Source: Thermoflavimicrobium dichotomicum
GTDB lineage: Bacteria; Bacillota; Bacilli; Thermoactinomycetales; Thermoactinomycetaceae
Direction: 5' to 3'
NCBI RefSeq assembly: GCF_900114055.1
Contig: NZ_FORR01000015.1
Span: 34,114 to 98,113, forward strand
Length of the DNA: 64,000 bases
The translations under genes and the position numbers were made by a program. Positions 1 to 15,300 of this stretch are shown here, piece after piece (positions within the stretch are counted from its first letter, which is position 1; the number at the start of each line of letters is the position of its first letter). The notes under the pieces are model-generated. The model was not told where the DNA came from. It worked only from the letters and a program-made list of their open reading frames with translations, and searched no databases.

Positions 1-3000
1 GGCATGGAACTGGAACCACTCATCCCCCCGCTTTTGATAGCGAAGCCGCAGCGCATCGTGATGGTACAGCAATACTTTTAATGCCTGCTCCAGTTTTTCT
101 GGATCCAGTGGCTTTTTCACCAACAGGAACATGGACTGATTCCAGTGGTGAGGCTGATCCAGTTCCTGTTCAAAGAACCAATGCTGAATCGGTGTAAATG
201 GAACCTCTCCCATCACCAGGCCCTGTTCTGCTTCGATCGGTTTGATTTGATCCACCACACTGGCCAGTTCGGCAATCGTTTGGTGCTCAAACAGCTGTTT
301 CGGTGTGAGTTTGAGTCCGGCTTGATTGGCCCGGGCAACCACCTGCAAGCTTAAGATCGAATCACCGCCCAATTGGAAGAAATTATCATGTACTCCCACT
401 TGTTCGATCCGCAGGACCTGTTGCCAAATTTCCACCAGTTTTCCCTCGATTTCATTACCGGCTGCTGTAAATGGAGTATGATCCACGTAAGCCGAAGCGT
501 CTGGAGCCGGCAGCGCCTTACGGTCAATCTTTCCGTTCGCCGTTAGCGGTAATGCTTCCATCTGTACGAAGGCTGCCGGAATCATGTAGTCAGGCAATGA
601 TTGCTTCAATCTCTGCCGTAAATCCTGGTTTGAAATCGATTCACCGGTTTTCCCAACCACATATGCGACCAATCGTTTATTTCCTGATTCATCTGCACGT
701 GCGATGACCACACATTCATTTACAGCCGGATGACTGCTTAACACGGCTTCAATCTCGCCCAACTCAATCCGGAAACCGCGAATTTTTACCTGTTGATCAA
801 TCCGGCCCAAAAACTCGAGATTTCCATCTGGCAAGAACCGAACCAGGTCGCCGGTTTTGTAGAGGCGTGCATTCGGATCTGCACTGAATGGATGTGGGAT
901 AAAGCTGGCCGCTGTTAACTCCGGCCGGCCATAATATCCACGGGCCAAGCCGATCCCTCCGACGTACAGTTCACCTGGAACACCAATCGGGACTGGCTCT
1001 AAGCGGGAATCGAGCACATACACTTCCGTGTTGGCAATCGGACGGCCAATCGGTGGCGTTGTGGGTGCATTCTCTTTGGGTGTCACCGCTACAGCCGTGG
1101 TTACAACGGTATTTTCCGTTGGACCGTAATGATTCACGACCTCTACGGGGAAATCAGCCGGCGGATAGGATCTGAGCTGATCACCGCCTGTCAGCAGTTT
1201 GCGCAAGGATACCTGCCGCGGCCAATCCAGCAGGAGCATGCTTTCCAACAGCGGTGTCGGCAGGAAACTGATGGTGATCTGGTTTTCGATCATCCAGTCT
1301 CTCAGTTCCGCTGGAGACAAGCGTTGTTCCTCGGTCGGGATGTATAAGGTTGCTCCGCTTGCCAAGGTCGGCCAAACTTCCCACACTGAAGCATCAAATG
1401 CCGTGCCCGCCACCAAAGTCGTTCGATCTTGCGGTGTCAATTGATACTCCCGCTGATGCCAGAACACCAGGTTAAGCAATGAGCGATGTGTGATCATGAC
1501 ACCTTTGGGCTTTCCAGTGGATCCAGAGGTGTAAATCATATAAGCCAGTTGATCGATGTCCTTTTCGATAACCGGTTCTTCCGTCGGTTCTTCTGCGATG
1601 AGATGCCAGTCACGATCCAGGCAGAGAATTGACGCTGATCCCGACTCGATCCTGTCAGCAAGGTGAGCTTGGGTCAGAACGGCAGATACCTCTGAATCGC
1701 TGATCATATAGGCCAGCCTCTCGGCCGGATACGTAGGATCCATCGAAACATACGCTCCGCCTGCTTTGACAATGCCCAGTAAACCGATAAGGTACTCGGG
1801 GGAACGCTCTGTACAGATGCCGACAAGTGTTCCCGAACCAATGCCCCGTTTCAGCAAGGCATGTGCTAACTGGTTCGCCCGTTGGTTTAACTCTAGATAG
1901 GTGAGTGTTCCTAGCGGACTTACCACAGCCAGGGCATCCGGATTTTGTTTCGCTTGCTCCATGACCCATTCAAAAACGAAGCGATCTTGCGGGAAGTCCT
2001 CCTGTGTTTGATTCCATTCGACCAAGAGCTGCCGTTCTTCGCCGGTCAGTACCTGGAAGCGGGAAACCAGCTGGTCGGCTCGTTCGACGATTTGCTCCAA
2101 TAAATACTGGAATTGTTTTGCCATCCGTTCGATTGTTGCTGCTTCAAACAGATCGGTATTGTACTCAAACGCAGCGACCAGGCCTTCTGGTGCTTCAGCC
2201 ATGGTAACCGTGAGATCAAACTTCGCCGTTTCCTGTTCCAGCGGAATCGTTTCAACATCCAGGCCTTCCACTTCGCTCCAGTTACGTGGCGTATTTTGAA
2301 GGGCAAACATGACCTGGAACAGTGGTGTGTGGCTGAGGTGACGTTCAGGCTGGACTTCATCCACCACTTTTTCAAAGGGCACGTCCTGATGTGCATAAGC
2401 ACCCAAAGCCACTTCTCGCACCCGCTTTAAGAGCTCGCGGAAAGTAGGATCCCCTGAAAGATCCGTTCGGAAAACCAGGGTATTAACAAAGAAGCCAATC
2501 AAATCCTCGATTTCCTTATGATTCCGTCCGGCAATCGGGCTTCCGACTGCAATATCTTCCTGACCGCTATAACGACTGAGCAAGACTTTAAACGCCGCCA
2601 GGAGAGTCATAAAGAGTGTCGTACCTTCTTGCTGGCTCAATGTTTGCAGTTTTTCTAACAGGGTCGTTGGGAAAATGGCCTGATAGGTTGCACCATGGAA
2701 CGTTTGCTCAGAAGGTCTGGGCCGATCTGTTGGCAATTGCAACACTGGCACATCGGCCAACTGCTGTTTCCAATAAGCGAGTTGTTGTTCAAGAACTTCT
2801 CCTTGTAGCCAGTTTTGCTGCCAAACCGTAAAGTCAACATATTGAATGGCCGGTTCAGAGAGCGGACTCTCCTGACCACTCACAAACGCCTGATAAAGCG
2901 AGAACAGCTCACGGATAAAGATGCTCATCGACCAACCATCTGAGATGATATGGTGCATATTGATGTAAAGAATCCATTCATTTGTCGCCAGCTGCAAGAG

Positions 3001-3370
3001 TTTCGCACGAAAGAGTGGCCCTTGCTCCAGGTCAAATGCTGTTTGGAGATCGGCATTGATTTGTCGCATCGCTTCTTGCACAGGATCTTCGTTTGCACAC
3101 AGATCGATCACATCGAGTGCGATTTCGTCTGTTTCCTTCACCATTTGAACCGCTTGACCATCGACTTCCCGGAATACGGTACGAAGGGACTCATGGCGCT
3201 TAATCAATGCATGGAAGCTTTGCTCCAGGCTCTCGACATTGAGCTCACCGCGAATCCTTAACGCAAATGGAATGTGGTAAGCTGTCCGCTCTGTCATGAG
3301 ACGATCCAGGAACCAAAGCCGTTGTTGTGCATAGGAAACGGGGTAGGTTGCCTGGTTTCGACCAACAGGT
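1..3370 (-). other. NRPS module 10 (C-A-T and start of E), Leu-like, D-configured
   Basis: L-accepting condensation domain with HHIISDG near 2942. The A domain code is again D-A-W-F-L-G-H-V-V-K. The carrier GGDSILS (Ser near 362) is followed by the opening of an epimerase (VPFTPIQHWFFEQEL), which runs off the window at base 1, before its HHxxxDG motif. Confidence 0.85.
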
Positions 3371-6300
3371 GTGATTGCTGGCATAACGTTCTGATCCCCT
3401 TTACGAACAGCCAGCTCCACCTGTTTGGCCAAATCTTCCAGCGTGGGTGCCTCAAACAGGCTGCGTAAAGGCAACTCGATCCGGAACGCTTCATTGATGC
3501 GGGATATGACTTGGGTTGCCAACAGCGAATGGCCGCCCAAGGCAAAGAAGTTGTCTTCCGCATGTATTTCTTTGACTGGCAACAAGCTGGACCAAATTCC
3601 CGCAATCATCTCTTCCACAGGTGTCTGCGGTTTGCGGCCTGCCGGTTGATATCGCACCGTTTCCGGCTCTGGCAATGCCTGACGATCCACCTTGCCATTG
3701 GCGGTAAGCGGGATGGCATCCATGACCATAAAAGCCGATGGAACCATATATTCAGGCAATTTTTGTTTCAGGTATGTTTGCCAATCGGATTCTTTGGCTT
3801 CCGGTTCCAGCACGAGATAGGCAACCAAACGCGTCTCACCTGTTTGGTCTGCGCGGGCAATCACTGCGGCTTCTTTGATCTCTTCATGCTGGCTTAAAAT
3901 GGTTTCGATTTCTCCCAATTCGATACGGAAGCCGCGAATTTTTACCTGTTGATCGATCCGTCCCAAAAATTCCAGCTGACCATCCGGCAAAAAGCGAACC
4001 AAATCACCTGTTTTGTACAACCGCTCGCCAGAATCTTTGCGGAATGGATGCGGGATAAAGCGTTCTTTGGTTAACTCTGGACGACGATGATACCCTTCCG
4101 CCAATCCCAAACCACCTACATACAGCTCACCTGGAACGCCAATCGGCACAGGCTGCAGCCAGGCATCCAGTACATAGACTTCCGTATTGGCAATGGGACG
4201 GCCAATCGGTGGAAGTGTCTGGCCTTCTCCTCCTTTTGGCACAAGACAGGCTGTCGTTACCACCGTATTTTCCGTCGGGCCATAATGGTTGACCACATCG
4301 ACCGGGATATCAGCTGGCGGATACACGTGAAGCTGGTCTCCGCCTGTGAGCAATTTTCTCAAAGGCAGACGCTGTGGCCACTCCAGGGTTAGCAGGCTTT
4401 CTAACAGCGGTGTTGGCACAAAGCTGACAGTTACTTGCTCCTGGATGAACCAGTCGCGCAACTGATCCGGTGCCAAGCGTACTTCTTCAGATGGGATGCA
4501 GAGACTTGCCCCTGCCACGAGGGTAGGCCACAGTTCCCACACTGAAGCATCAAATGCTGGGCCGGCGATCAGGGCAGTACGATCCTTACTGGTCAATTCA
4601 TACTCCCGGATGTGCCAGAATACCAGGTTGAGCAGAGAACGGTGCGTAATGCGTACTCCTTTGGGTTGACCGGTAGAGCCAGAGGTATAGATCATATAGG
4701 CCAGTTGGTCCACAAAAACGGACACCTCGGGAGCTGCCTGACTTTCTGCAGCAATGAGAGATTCATCCGTTTGCCAACAGATGACCTGTTTACCCGCTTC
4801 TAACATCCACTCTGCCTGTTGTGCAGTTCGGCAAAGGATCACAGATACTTCTGCATCTGCCATCATATAAGCCAAGCGTTCTTGCGGATAAGCCGGATCC
4901 ATAGGTACATAGGCGGCCCCAGCCTTTAAAACAGCCAAAACACTGATGACCAGTTCCGGTGAACGTTCCATGCAAATACCAACCACATCACCGGAGGATA
5001 CCCCACGTTTTTGCAATGCATGCGCCAGTTGGTTCGCCCGGCGATTCAGCTCCTTGTATGTCCATACAGCAGTTCCATCATCTACCGCCACTTGATCCGG
5101 ATCCCGTTCCGCCCGCCATGCGACCCATTCGTGAACCGCACGATCAGCAGGAAAATCGGTCCATGTCTGGTTCCACGCTTGCAGTTGTTTTTGCTCCTCA
5201 TCCGTGAGTAACGGCAATTGGTGAATGGTTTGTTCCGGTTCCCTGACAATCGCTTGAAGTAACTGCTGGAACTGCGCTGCCATGCGCTGGATCGTTTCTG
5301 CTTTAAACAGATCGGTATTGAATTCGAAGACTGCTGCAAATCCATCTTCGCCCTCTCCCATTGTCAGTGTGAGGTCGAATTTGGCCGTCCTGACTGGCAA
5401 TTCCAACGATTGGACGGTCAGATCCTCAAATGCCTCGGCAATTCCGGGCATATTTTGGAGGGCAAACATCACCTGGAACAATGGTGAATGGCTCAAGTTT
5501 CTCTCTGGCTGCAGTTCATCGACAACCTTTTCAAAAGGTACGTCCTGATGCGCATAAGCTCCCAGCGCCACTTCACGTACCCGGTGCAACAGCTCACGGA
5601 AGCTGGGGTTCCCCGACAAATCCGTACGGAAGACCAGCGTGTTGACGAAAAAGCCGATCAGCTCTTCGGTCTCTTTGTGATTGCGCCCGGCAATCGGACT
5701 GCCGACGGCTATATCTTCCTGACGGCTATAGCGACACAGTAACAGCTGGAAGGCAGCGAGCAGAGTCATAAACAAGGTCGTGCCTTCTTTTCGGCTCAGT
5801 TCCTGCAGTTGTTCAACCAGTTCGCCTGAAAGTACCATCCGATATGCATCGCCATGGAACGTTTGCTCCGCTGGGCGTGGGAAATCCGTTGGCAATTGCA
5901 GAACCGGGACATCTGCAAGCTGCTGTTTCCAATAAGCGAGCTGTTTTTCCAGTACTTCTTCCTGGAGCCATGTTTGTTGCCATGCAGCAAAATCGGCATA
6001 TTGGATCAGCAGATCTGGCAGTTGGGCCTGCTCTCCCCTGGTTTCGGCTGTATACAACTGGATCAGGTCTCTGAAGAACACTTGCATCGACCAACCATCG
6101 GAAACAATATGGTGCATATTGACATACAACAGCCAGTCTTCCTCAGCCAATCGATACAGGATCGCCCTGATTAATGGCCCCTGATGCAGCACAAACGGCC
6201 GCTCGATGTCTGCATGAATATGCGATAACGCTTGTTCCATTGGTTCCGCTTCTCTTGCGAGGTCTACCACTTTCCACGCATCCCGGCCTGATTCACCGAT

Positions 6301-9300
6301 CACCTGAACCACTTGCCCATCGATCTTCTTAAAGGTCGTCCGCATGGATTCATGCCGATCAATCAAGGCATGGAAACTGCGCTCCAGGGCAAGGGGATCC
6401 ACTTTTCCTTCCAAACGTAGCGCAAACGGCAAATTGTATGCGACGTTTCCCGGTTTTAGCTGGTCCAGGAACCACAACCGCTGTTGCGCATAAGAAAGCG
6501 GCAGCTGATGACTCTGGCGTGAAATTTTCGGAATCGTTGTTACCTGAAGGGATACGCCTTGCACTTTCGAATCGATTTCTTGGGCCAGTTCACTGAGCAC
6601 TGGTTTTTCAAACAGGATCCGCAGTGGCAGTTGGATTTGGAACGTTTCATGGATCCGTGCCATAACCTGAGTGGCTAACAGAGAATGCCCGCCCAGCTCG
6701 AAGAAATGATCATGGACTCCCACAGGTTGAATTCGCAATACTTCACTCCAAATGGCGGCCAGAATTTCTTCTGTGGCTGTTCGTGGGGCGACATATGCCT
6801 GGTCTGAACCGGTTTGCTTTGGTGCTGGCAATGCCTTGCGATCCAATTTTCCATTGGGAGTGAGTGGCAAAGCGTCCATGACCACAAAAACGCTTGGTAT
6901 CATATAATCAGGCAGTTTTTGTTTGACATGCTGTTGCCATGCATCTGTATCTGCCTGCTCGGATACTACATAAGCCACCAGGCGCTTGTCTCCAGGAATA
7001 TCTTCCCGCGCGACCACCACCACATCTTGCACCGTCGGATGCTTACGAAGAACGGCTTCGATTTCACCCAGCTCAATCCGATAGCCACGAATTTTCACCT
7101 GATGGTCAATCCGTCCCAAGAACTCCAGCTGGCCATCCTCCCGATAACGAACCAGGTCTCCCGTTTTGTACAGACGAGTGGTTTCACCTTTTGCCCATGG
7201 AGATGGTATAAACCGCTCCGCTGTCATCTCTTCTTTATGGAGATAACCACGGGCAACCCCCGCTCCACTCAGATACAGCTCTCCAGGCACCCCAATCGGT
7301 ACTGGACGTAATCGGGCATCAAGCACATAAGCCTGCGTATTGGATAATGGACGACCAATCGGCGGTTGCGTATCTGCACCTTTTTCCACCAGTGCATAGG
7401 TGGAATAGGTGGTGTCTTCGGATGGCCCATACAAGTTGTATACTTTTTCCACCGTTCCCAGCGCATAAATCTGTTGTGCCAGTTGATTCGGAAGCGGTTC
7501 GCCTGCAAGATTCACCGTGCGAACGGAAGCCGGAATACCTTTGATGCGCAAGAGTTCCGCCATCGCTGAGGGAACGGTATTGATCAGTGTTACCTGATCT
7601 TTCATGGACAGTTCAGGCAACTGCAACGCATTTTCAGCCAAAATCACGGTTCCGCCCACACTGAGTGGCACAAACATTTCAAACACGGACAAATCAAAAC
7701 AAATCGAAGTGGATGCCAATACCCCTTGCAATTCTTCCGGAGTAAATACCGTTCGTGCCCAATGGATCAAGGCGGAAGCATTGCGATGGGTAATCATGAC
7801 CCCTTTGGGCTGCCCCGTTGAACCAGAGGTATAGATCAAGTAAGCCAAATGATCAGCACTTGCCAGGGATTGTGGATCATCCTCTGCCTCTGCCGCCCAC
7901 TCCGATGCATCACGATCCACCGCAATGACCGATGCAGATACCTCTTTCAACTCCGGTTCAAGCGCTGCCTGCGTCAAAATCACCCGGGCTTGTGCATCTG
8001 ACAGCATGTATAGAAGACGTTCCTTTGGATAGGCCGGATCCAGCGGGACATAGGTACCACCTGCTTTCAGCACGGCCAATATGCCAACGAGAAGATCGAG
8101 TGAACGGTTCATAAAGATACCGACACGCACTTCTGGCTCTACGCCCTGTTTTTGCAGGAAGTGAGCCAAACGATTCGCACGGTGGTTTAACGCTTCATAT
8201 GTTAACGCCCTTTCTTCTGTCATCACAGCGATGGCCGCAGGCGTCCGTTTCACTTGCTGTTCCACCCATTCATGAATGGTGTGATCCATCGGATAGTCAC
8301 AGGCGGTATCATTCCACTCAGCCAGTAAATGTGTTTCTTCCTCTGTCAGAATGTCTACCTGTGCCACCGGTTGCTCTGGACATTCCACCAGATCCCGCAA
8401 AATCACTTGCAGTTGCTCGATCATGCGGGCAATTGTCTCGTCAGGGAAACGGTTGGCATCAAACATCCATTTCAAATACAACTGTTCACCGGGTGCGACG
8501 ATGAGGGTTAACGGATAACTGACCTGTTCCAAACCTTTCGCTTGCAAGATATCCAGCTCTCCAGGAACGCGATTGGCCACTTCACCCACCGGATAATTCT
8601 CAAAAACCACCAGGGTGTCAAACAGGGAAGCGCCTGCTGGCAGCTCACTCCAGCTTTGAATATCGACCAGCGGTGTATATTCATATTGACGCAATTCCAG
8701 TTGCTCCAGCTGCAGTTGCTTCAACCATGCCAGTACCGTTTGCTCCATCGGCACTTGCACACGAACAGGTAAGGTATTGATAAAAAGCCCCACCATTTTT
8801 TCGACACCAGGCAAATCGGCTGGACGCCCTGAAACCGTTGCACCATAGACGACATCATTTTCTCCACTATAACGACTGAGCAGATAAGCCCATGCACCCT
8901 GTACAACGGTATTCACTGTCATGCGATGCTGACGGACAAAGTCCGTTAATCTGGCTGTCATCTCTTCAGACAGATAAACGACACGTTCCTGATATGCGGG
9001 TTTTTCCTGGCTGGATTGTGTTTTCCAGGCAGGAAGGACAGTCGGTGTTGTGAACCCTTTGAACTTCGTGCGCCAGAATGTTTCTGCTTCCTCCTGATCC
9101 TGTTTTTGCAGCCAAGCGATATATTCGCGATAAGGACGAACTTCTTCGAGTTGGATGGGTTGCTCCGTTGTCAAACTTTCATAAAGGGTGAACAAGTCCT
9201 GGAAAATGAGCGGCATGCTCCAGCCATCCAGGATGACGTGATGGTAAGTCCAGACAAACTGATAGGATTCCTCTCCTTGCTTAAACAAGGCCAGGCGCAT

Positions 9301-12300
9301 AAATGGCGCTTGATTCAATGAAAAACCGCGTTTTCGATCCTGCTCCAGGTAGGATTGGAGGAAATCCTCCTGTTCTGCTGGGGTTCGCTCGGTCCAATCT
9401 TCTACTAAGATGGGAAGCTCCACTTGCTTCAAGACCACTTGATGCGGGCGAGCAAGCCCTTCAGCCACAATCGCCGTCCGCAGCACCGAATATCGCTGCG
9501 CGATTCGCTTCCATGCCTCCATAAACGCGGGAACATCCAGCTTGCCAGCTAGAGTGAACATCATTTGCACCACATAGTCGCCTTCACCCTCATCCACCAA
9601 ACTGTGGAACCATAATCCTTCCTGCAGCGGCGACAGGGGATAAATATCTTCTGCATCCGGATATAATCTCAGCACCTGATCAAGCTCTGTTTGCGTCAGC
9701 TGGGCCAACGGGAAGTCAGAAGGTGTATATCCCCGTTCCTCTTCCTGGCATGCCGTAATCAATGTCCGCAAGCAATCGATATAGATTTCGGCGATTCGGG
9801 CAACAGTGTCTCTTCGAAACACTTTTTCGCTAAACATCCATGTGATATGCAGTTGACCACCAACAATGCCACCCACCACATCCAACAGATGGGGACGAGG
9901 CGTTGCTGGATCGACATGGTGACCGCGTGACTCTGGTGCTTCGCCGATAAAGAAGCCATCTGCATTCATCGTTTGATCAAATTGTCCCAGATAGTTGAAG
10001 CTGATGTCTGTCCCTTTCCCTGACTGTTTCTTGAACACCTCAGCTGTCTCCTGATCAGACAGATAGTGTAAGAGTCCGTATCCCATGCCCTGATTCGGAA
10101 TGCGTCGTAATTGTTCTTTCACCGCCTTGATGGCTTCAATTGGGCTTTTCTCACCATGTAAGGCAAGCAAAACGGGATACATACTGGTAAACCAGCCAAC
10201 CGTCCGTGATACATCCACTCCTTCGACCATCTCTTCACGGCCATGCTCTTCGAGATGGATGCGGAAACACGACTGTCCAGTCCATTTTGCCAAAGTTTGC
10301 CCCAATGCTGTTAACAATACTTCCTGGATCTGTGCCCGATAAGCTCGCGGAACTTCTTTCAGGAGAGCCTGAGTCTCTTCCGGCTCCAATGACAGGGTAA
10401 CCGTTTGCGTGAAGGCTTCGGTATTTTCTCCTGCAGGATGGTCCACAGGCAATGTTGCAGTGGGTTGATCCAGTTGTTGCAACCAGATTGACTGTTCTTG
10501 CTTCAGGGCACCAGACTGGGTATACGCTGCCAATTGCTGTACCCACTGTCTATAAGAAGCCGTTTTTTGTGGCAAACGAACCGTTTGGCCACGTTCCAAT
10601 TGCTTGTAAACCATCACAAAATCGCCCAGGAGAATCCGCCAGGATACTCCATCGATGACCAAATGATGGGCAACAAACAAGAGCCGGCCCGGAGCCCCTT
10701 CTCCACAGTTGAAATAGACCACCCGTAACAACGGTCCCTGGCTGAGATGCAGGCTGGTTTGAGTTTTCTCCGCTACCTCTTCGATCACATGTCTTTGTTC
10801 ATCCGCTTCCAAGTGACTGACATCGACATAGTCGAATGGAACAGCATCATCCAGCCCTCCGTAAAATTGCCGCCACTTGCCATCCTGCTCGACAAATCGC
10901 AGACGCAATGCATCATGATAGATCAGGAGGTGTACAAGTGTTTCCTGAATCAACCTTGGTTGCAATGGTTTTCCTGTCAAAAGAAACATGGACTGGTTCC
11001 AATGATGGCGATTGGACATCTCTTGTTCAAAGAACCACTGCTGAATCGAGTACAGCGGAACTTCCCCCGTCAATACACCCTGCTCTGCTTCCACCATGGC
11101 CACTTGCCCAACTGCTTGCGCCAACTCAGCAATGGTTTGCCTTTCAAACAGCTGCTTCGGCGTTAGACAGAGCCCCTGTTGATTGGCTTTTGCGACAATC
11201 TGGATGCTCAGGATGGAATCCCCACCCAAAGCAAAGAAATTGTCATGAATGCCCACACGTTGAATCCGGAGTACCTGTTGCCAGATTTCAGCCAGCTTTT
11301 GCTCCACTTCATTCCGGGGAGCTACATAGGCTCCTTCCTGTACCTCATTCCAGTCCGGTGCAGGTAACGCCCGGCGATCAATTTTGCCATTGGCAGTGAG
11401 CGGCAAAGCAGACAAGGTGACAAATGCCGCAGGAACCATATATTCCGGCAACTGCCGTTTCAGGAACTGGCGCCCTTCTTCAGCTGTAAATGTGGCCTGG
11501 TTTTCTGGCACCACATAAGCAGCCAAACGTTTATCTCCAGGAACATCTTCACGTACAACGACGACTGCTTCTTTTACAGCTGGATGTTCAGACAGGATCG
11601 CTTCAATTTCGCCAAGTTCAATGCGAAAACCACGAATTTTCACTTGTTGATCCATCCGTCCCAAATACTCGAGCTGTCCATCCGGCAAGAAACGGACCAA
11701 ATCACCTGTTCGGTACAGGCGCGCTTGCGGATCTGTGCTGAACGGATGCGGGATAAAGCGCTCCAATGTTAACTCAGGACGATGCAAATATCCTTGTGCC
11801 AGGCTGTCTCCACCGATGTACAGCTCACCTGGAACACCAAGTGGAACCGGCTGGAGATCTCGATCCAATACATACACTTCGGTATTGGCAATGGGGCGTC
11901 CAATCGGTGGCAATCCGTGATCCGCCTGATCTGCGGTTGGCACTTTCGCCATCGTAGCTACCACTGTACTCTCCGTCGGACCATAATGGTTGATCACTTC
12001 CACAGGAAAATCGTTCGCTGGATAATAACGGAGCTGATCTCCACCTGTTAACAGCTTGCGCAAAGCCAAAGATTCTGGCCATGGCACAAACAGCAGTTGT
12101 TCCAATAATGGCGTGGGGACAAAGCTGATCGTAATCTCATTTTCAACCAGCCAATCCCGTAGCGCTTCTGGAGAGAGCCGAGTATCATCCGTTGGAATAT
12201 GCAAGCTCGCTCCCGCCACAAGGGTTGGCCAGATTTCCCAAACAGAGGCATCAAAAGCAACTCCCGCAAGTAACGTGGTTCGATCCGTTGCGCTTAGCTC

Positions 12301-15300
12301 ATACTCCCGTAGATGCCAAAACACGAGATTGAGTAACGAACGGTGCTGAACCATCACGCCTTTGGGCTTGCCTGTAGAGCCTGATGTATAGATCACATAG
12401 GCCAATGAGTCCACCGTTACGGGAACGTACAGATTTTCCGTGCTTTCCCGGGAAATTTCCGTCCAATCCTCATCCAGGCAAATCATCCGGTCTACCTTTG
12501 GCAACTGTCCCTCCAGATGAGCCTGAGTCAACAGGATATCCACCTGCGCATCTTCCAGCATATAAGTGATCCGGTCTGCTGGATAGGCCGGGTCAATCGG
12601 GACATAGGTACTGCCTGTTTTCAAAATTCCAAGCAGTCCGATGACAAGCTCTGGTGACCTTTCCATACAGACTCCCACCAGGCTTCCCTGCCCCACACCC
12701 CGTTTATTTAAGTAATGAGCCAACTGATTGGCACGACGGTTCAGCTCGCCGTATGTCAAATGGGTTGTTTCACTGGCAACTGCCAGAGCCTCTGGTTGTT
12801 CTTCCGCTCGACGTTCCACCCATTTATGCACACAATCGTCCAGCGGAATGGGCAACTGCGTTTGATTCCATGCACTTAGAAGTTGACGCTCATCTTCCGT
12901 CAAGATCGGCAATTGCCCGATAGGCTGATCCGGATTGGCAATGATCCCTTGCAGGAGAGTGCCAAACTGTGCAGCCATCCGTGCAATGGTCGAATCTGCA
13001 AACAGATCAGTATTATATTCAAAGGCAATGACCAAACCTTCTTCACTTTCAGCCGCATTTAAAATAAGGTCAAATTTGGCCGTTGTATGCTCGATCTCCA
13101 CCGCTTCAACCTGTAACTCACCCATTTCAGGCACAGAAGCAGAAGCGTTCTGTAAAGCAAACATCACCTGGAAAAGCGGGGTATGGCTGAGATGACGGTC
13201 CGGTTCCAGTTCATCGACTACTTTTTCAAATGGAACATCCTGATGAGTATAGGCTCCCAAAGCCACTTCACGTACCCGAGCCAACAACTCTCGAAAACTT
13301 GGATTGCCGGATAAATCCGTCCGATAAACCAGGGTGTTGACGAAAAAGCCGATGAGCCCTTCCAGATCTGCGTGATTTCGTCCTGCGATCGGGCTTCCAA
13401 CCGCAATATCTTCTTGCCCGCTATAACGGCAAAGTAATGTTTGGAAAGCGGCCAACAATGTCATGAACAAGGTCACACCGTTTTTCTGGCTAAGCGCCTC
13501 CAATTCAGTGAGAATGTCCCTTGGCAAAGTCATCCGATACGTTGCACCATGGAAAGTTTGTTCCGCCGGGCGGGGATAATCCGTCGGCAGTTGCAAAACC
13601 GGAACATCCGCCAGTTGTTTTTTCCAGTAAGCCAACTGATTACTCAGGCTTTCTTCTGACTGGCATTCACGTTGCCATAAAGCATAGTCAGCATATTGGA
13701 TCGGCAACTCTGGCAATGAAGGGATTTCACCGGATACCTTTGCTTCATAAATGGCAAACAGTTCACGGGTCAATACTCCAAGCGACCAACCATCTGAAAT
13801 GATGTGGTGCATATTGATGTAGAGTAACCATTCATCATCAGCCATCTGGCACAATTTCACCCGTACGAGTGGACCCTGGCTCAAATCGAAGGGCTTCGAT
13901 GCATCTTCACGCAAATGACGCATCGCTGTGCCTTCAGGATCTTGTTCCGCTCTCAAATCAAGTGACTGCCACCATCCATTCACCTGCTCGACAACCACTT
14001 GAACTGCCTGGCCTTCTTCCTCCTGAAAAACGGTCCGCAAAGACTCATGACGCCTGAACAAAACTTGCCAGCTTTCCTCGAAAGCAGGGATATGGAGTTT
14101 TCCTTTCAAACGTAGAGCAAAGGGGATGTTATAGACAGCAGATTGGTTCATGAGCCGATCCAAAAACCAGAGCCGTTGTTGGGCATACGATAATGGGAAA
14201 GCCTGCCCTTGTCGGTCTTTCGGCTGAATGTTTCGTTCGACTGACTCCACTTCTCCACGCAACAGGCCTTCAATGACTTCAGAAAGCTCTCTGACTGTCG
14301 GCTTTTCAAAAAGCACACGTAACGGCAGATCGATCGCAAACGCCTGGTTTAAGCGTGCAATCACCTGTGTTGCCAGAAGTGAGTTTCCACCCAGTTCAAA
14401 GAAGTTTTGCCGGACAGCTACTTGAGGTACACGCAACACCTCATGCCAAATGCCAGCAACGATCTCTTCAATGGGTGTACTGGCCTGTGCCGATTCTTCG
14501 GACTGAAGCGAAAGATCTGGAGCTGGCAGTGCCTTGCGATCCACTTTTCCATTGGGATTGAGCGGCAGGCTATCCATCACAACAAAGGCAGATGGTACCA
14601 TGTATTCAGGAAGTCTCTCTTTGGCATACGCACGCCAATCACCGCTTTGATCCAAGCCCTGTTCACAAACGAGGTAAGCCACCAGCCGCTTGTCTCCAGG
14701 TACGTCCTCCCGCACAATTACCACCGCTTCTTTGACAGCTGGATGCTGGTTTAAGACGGCTTCAATTTCCCCAAGCTCAATGCGGAAACCACGCACTTTC
14801 ACCTGATGGTCCAGACGCCCCAGAAACTCCAAATTGCCATCTGGCAAATACCGGACCAAATCACCTGTTTTATACAGGCGAGCTTCCGGGTCATCACGAA
14901 ATGGATGAGCCACAAACCGCTCTGCCGTCAATTCCGGACGACGGTGATAACCTCGTGCCAATCCGTCCCCACCGACAAACAACTCACCAGGGATCCCGAT
15001 CGGTACAGGTTGCCCATATCGATCCAGCACATACACTTCCGTATTGCTGATAGGGCGACCAATCGGAACAGAAGATCCCCCAGACCAGTCAGCCGGAATC
15101 GAATAACAGCAAGTAAAGGTGGTATTTTCCGTTGGACCATATCCATTGATGATTTGCACCCCACCCAAAGCCAGTACTTTCCTGACATGAGGAACGGAGA
15201 CCACATCACCACCGACCAACAGCTGGCGCAGGCCTTTCAGTGCTTCGACATGATGGTCTGCCATCAGATTGAACAAGCCTGAAGTCAACCACAGCGTCGT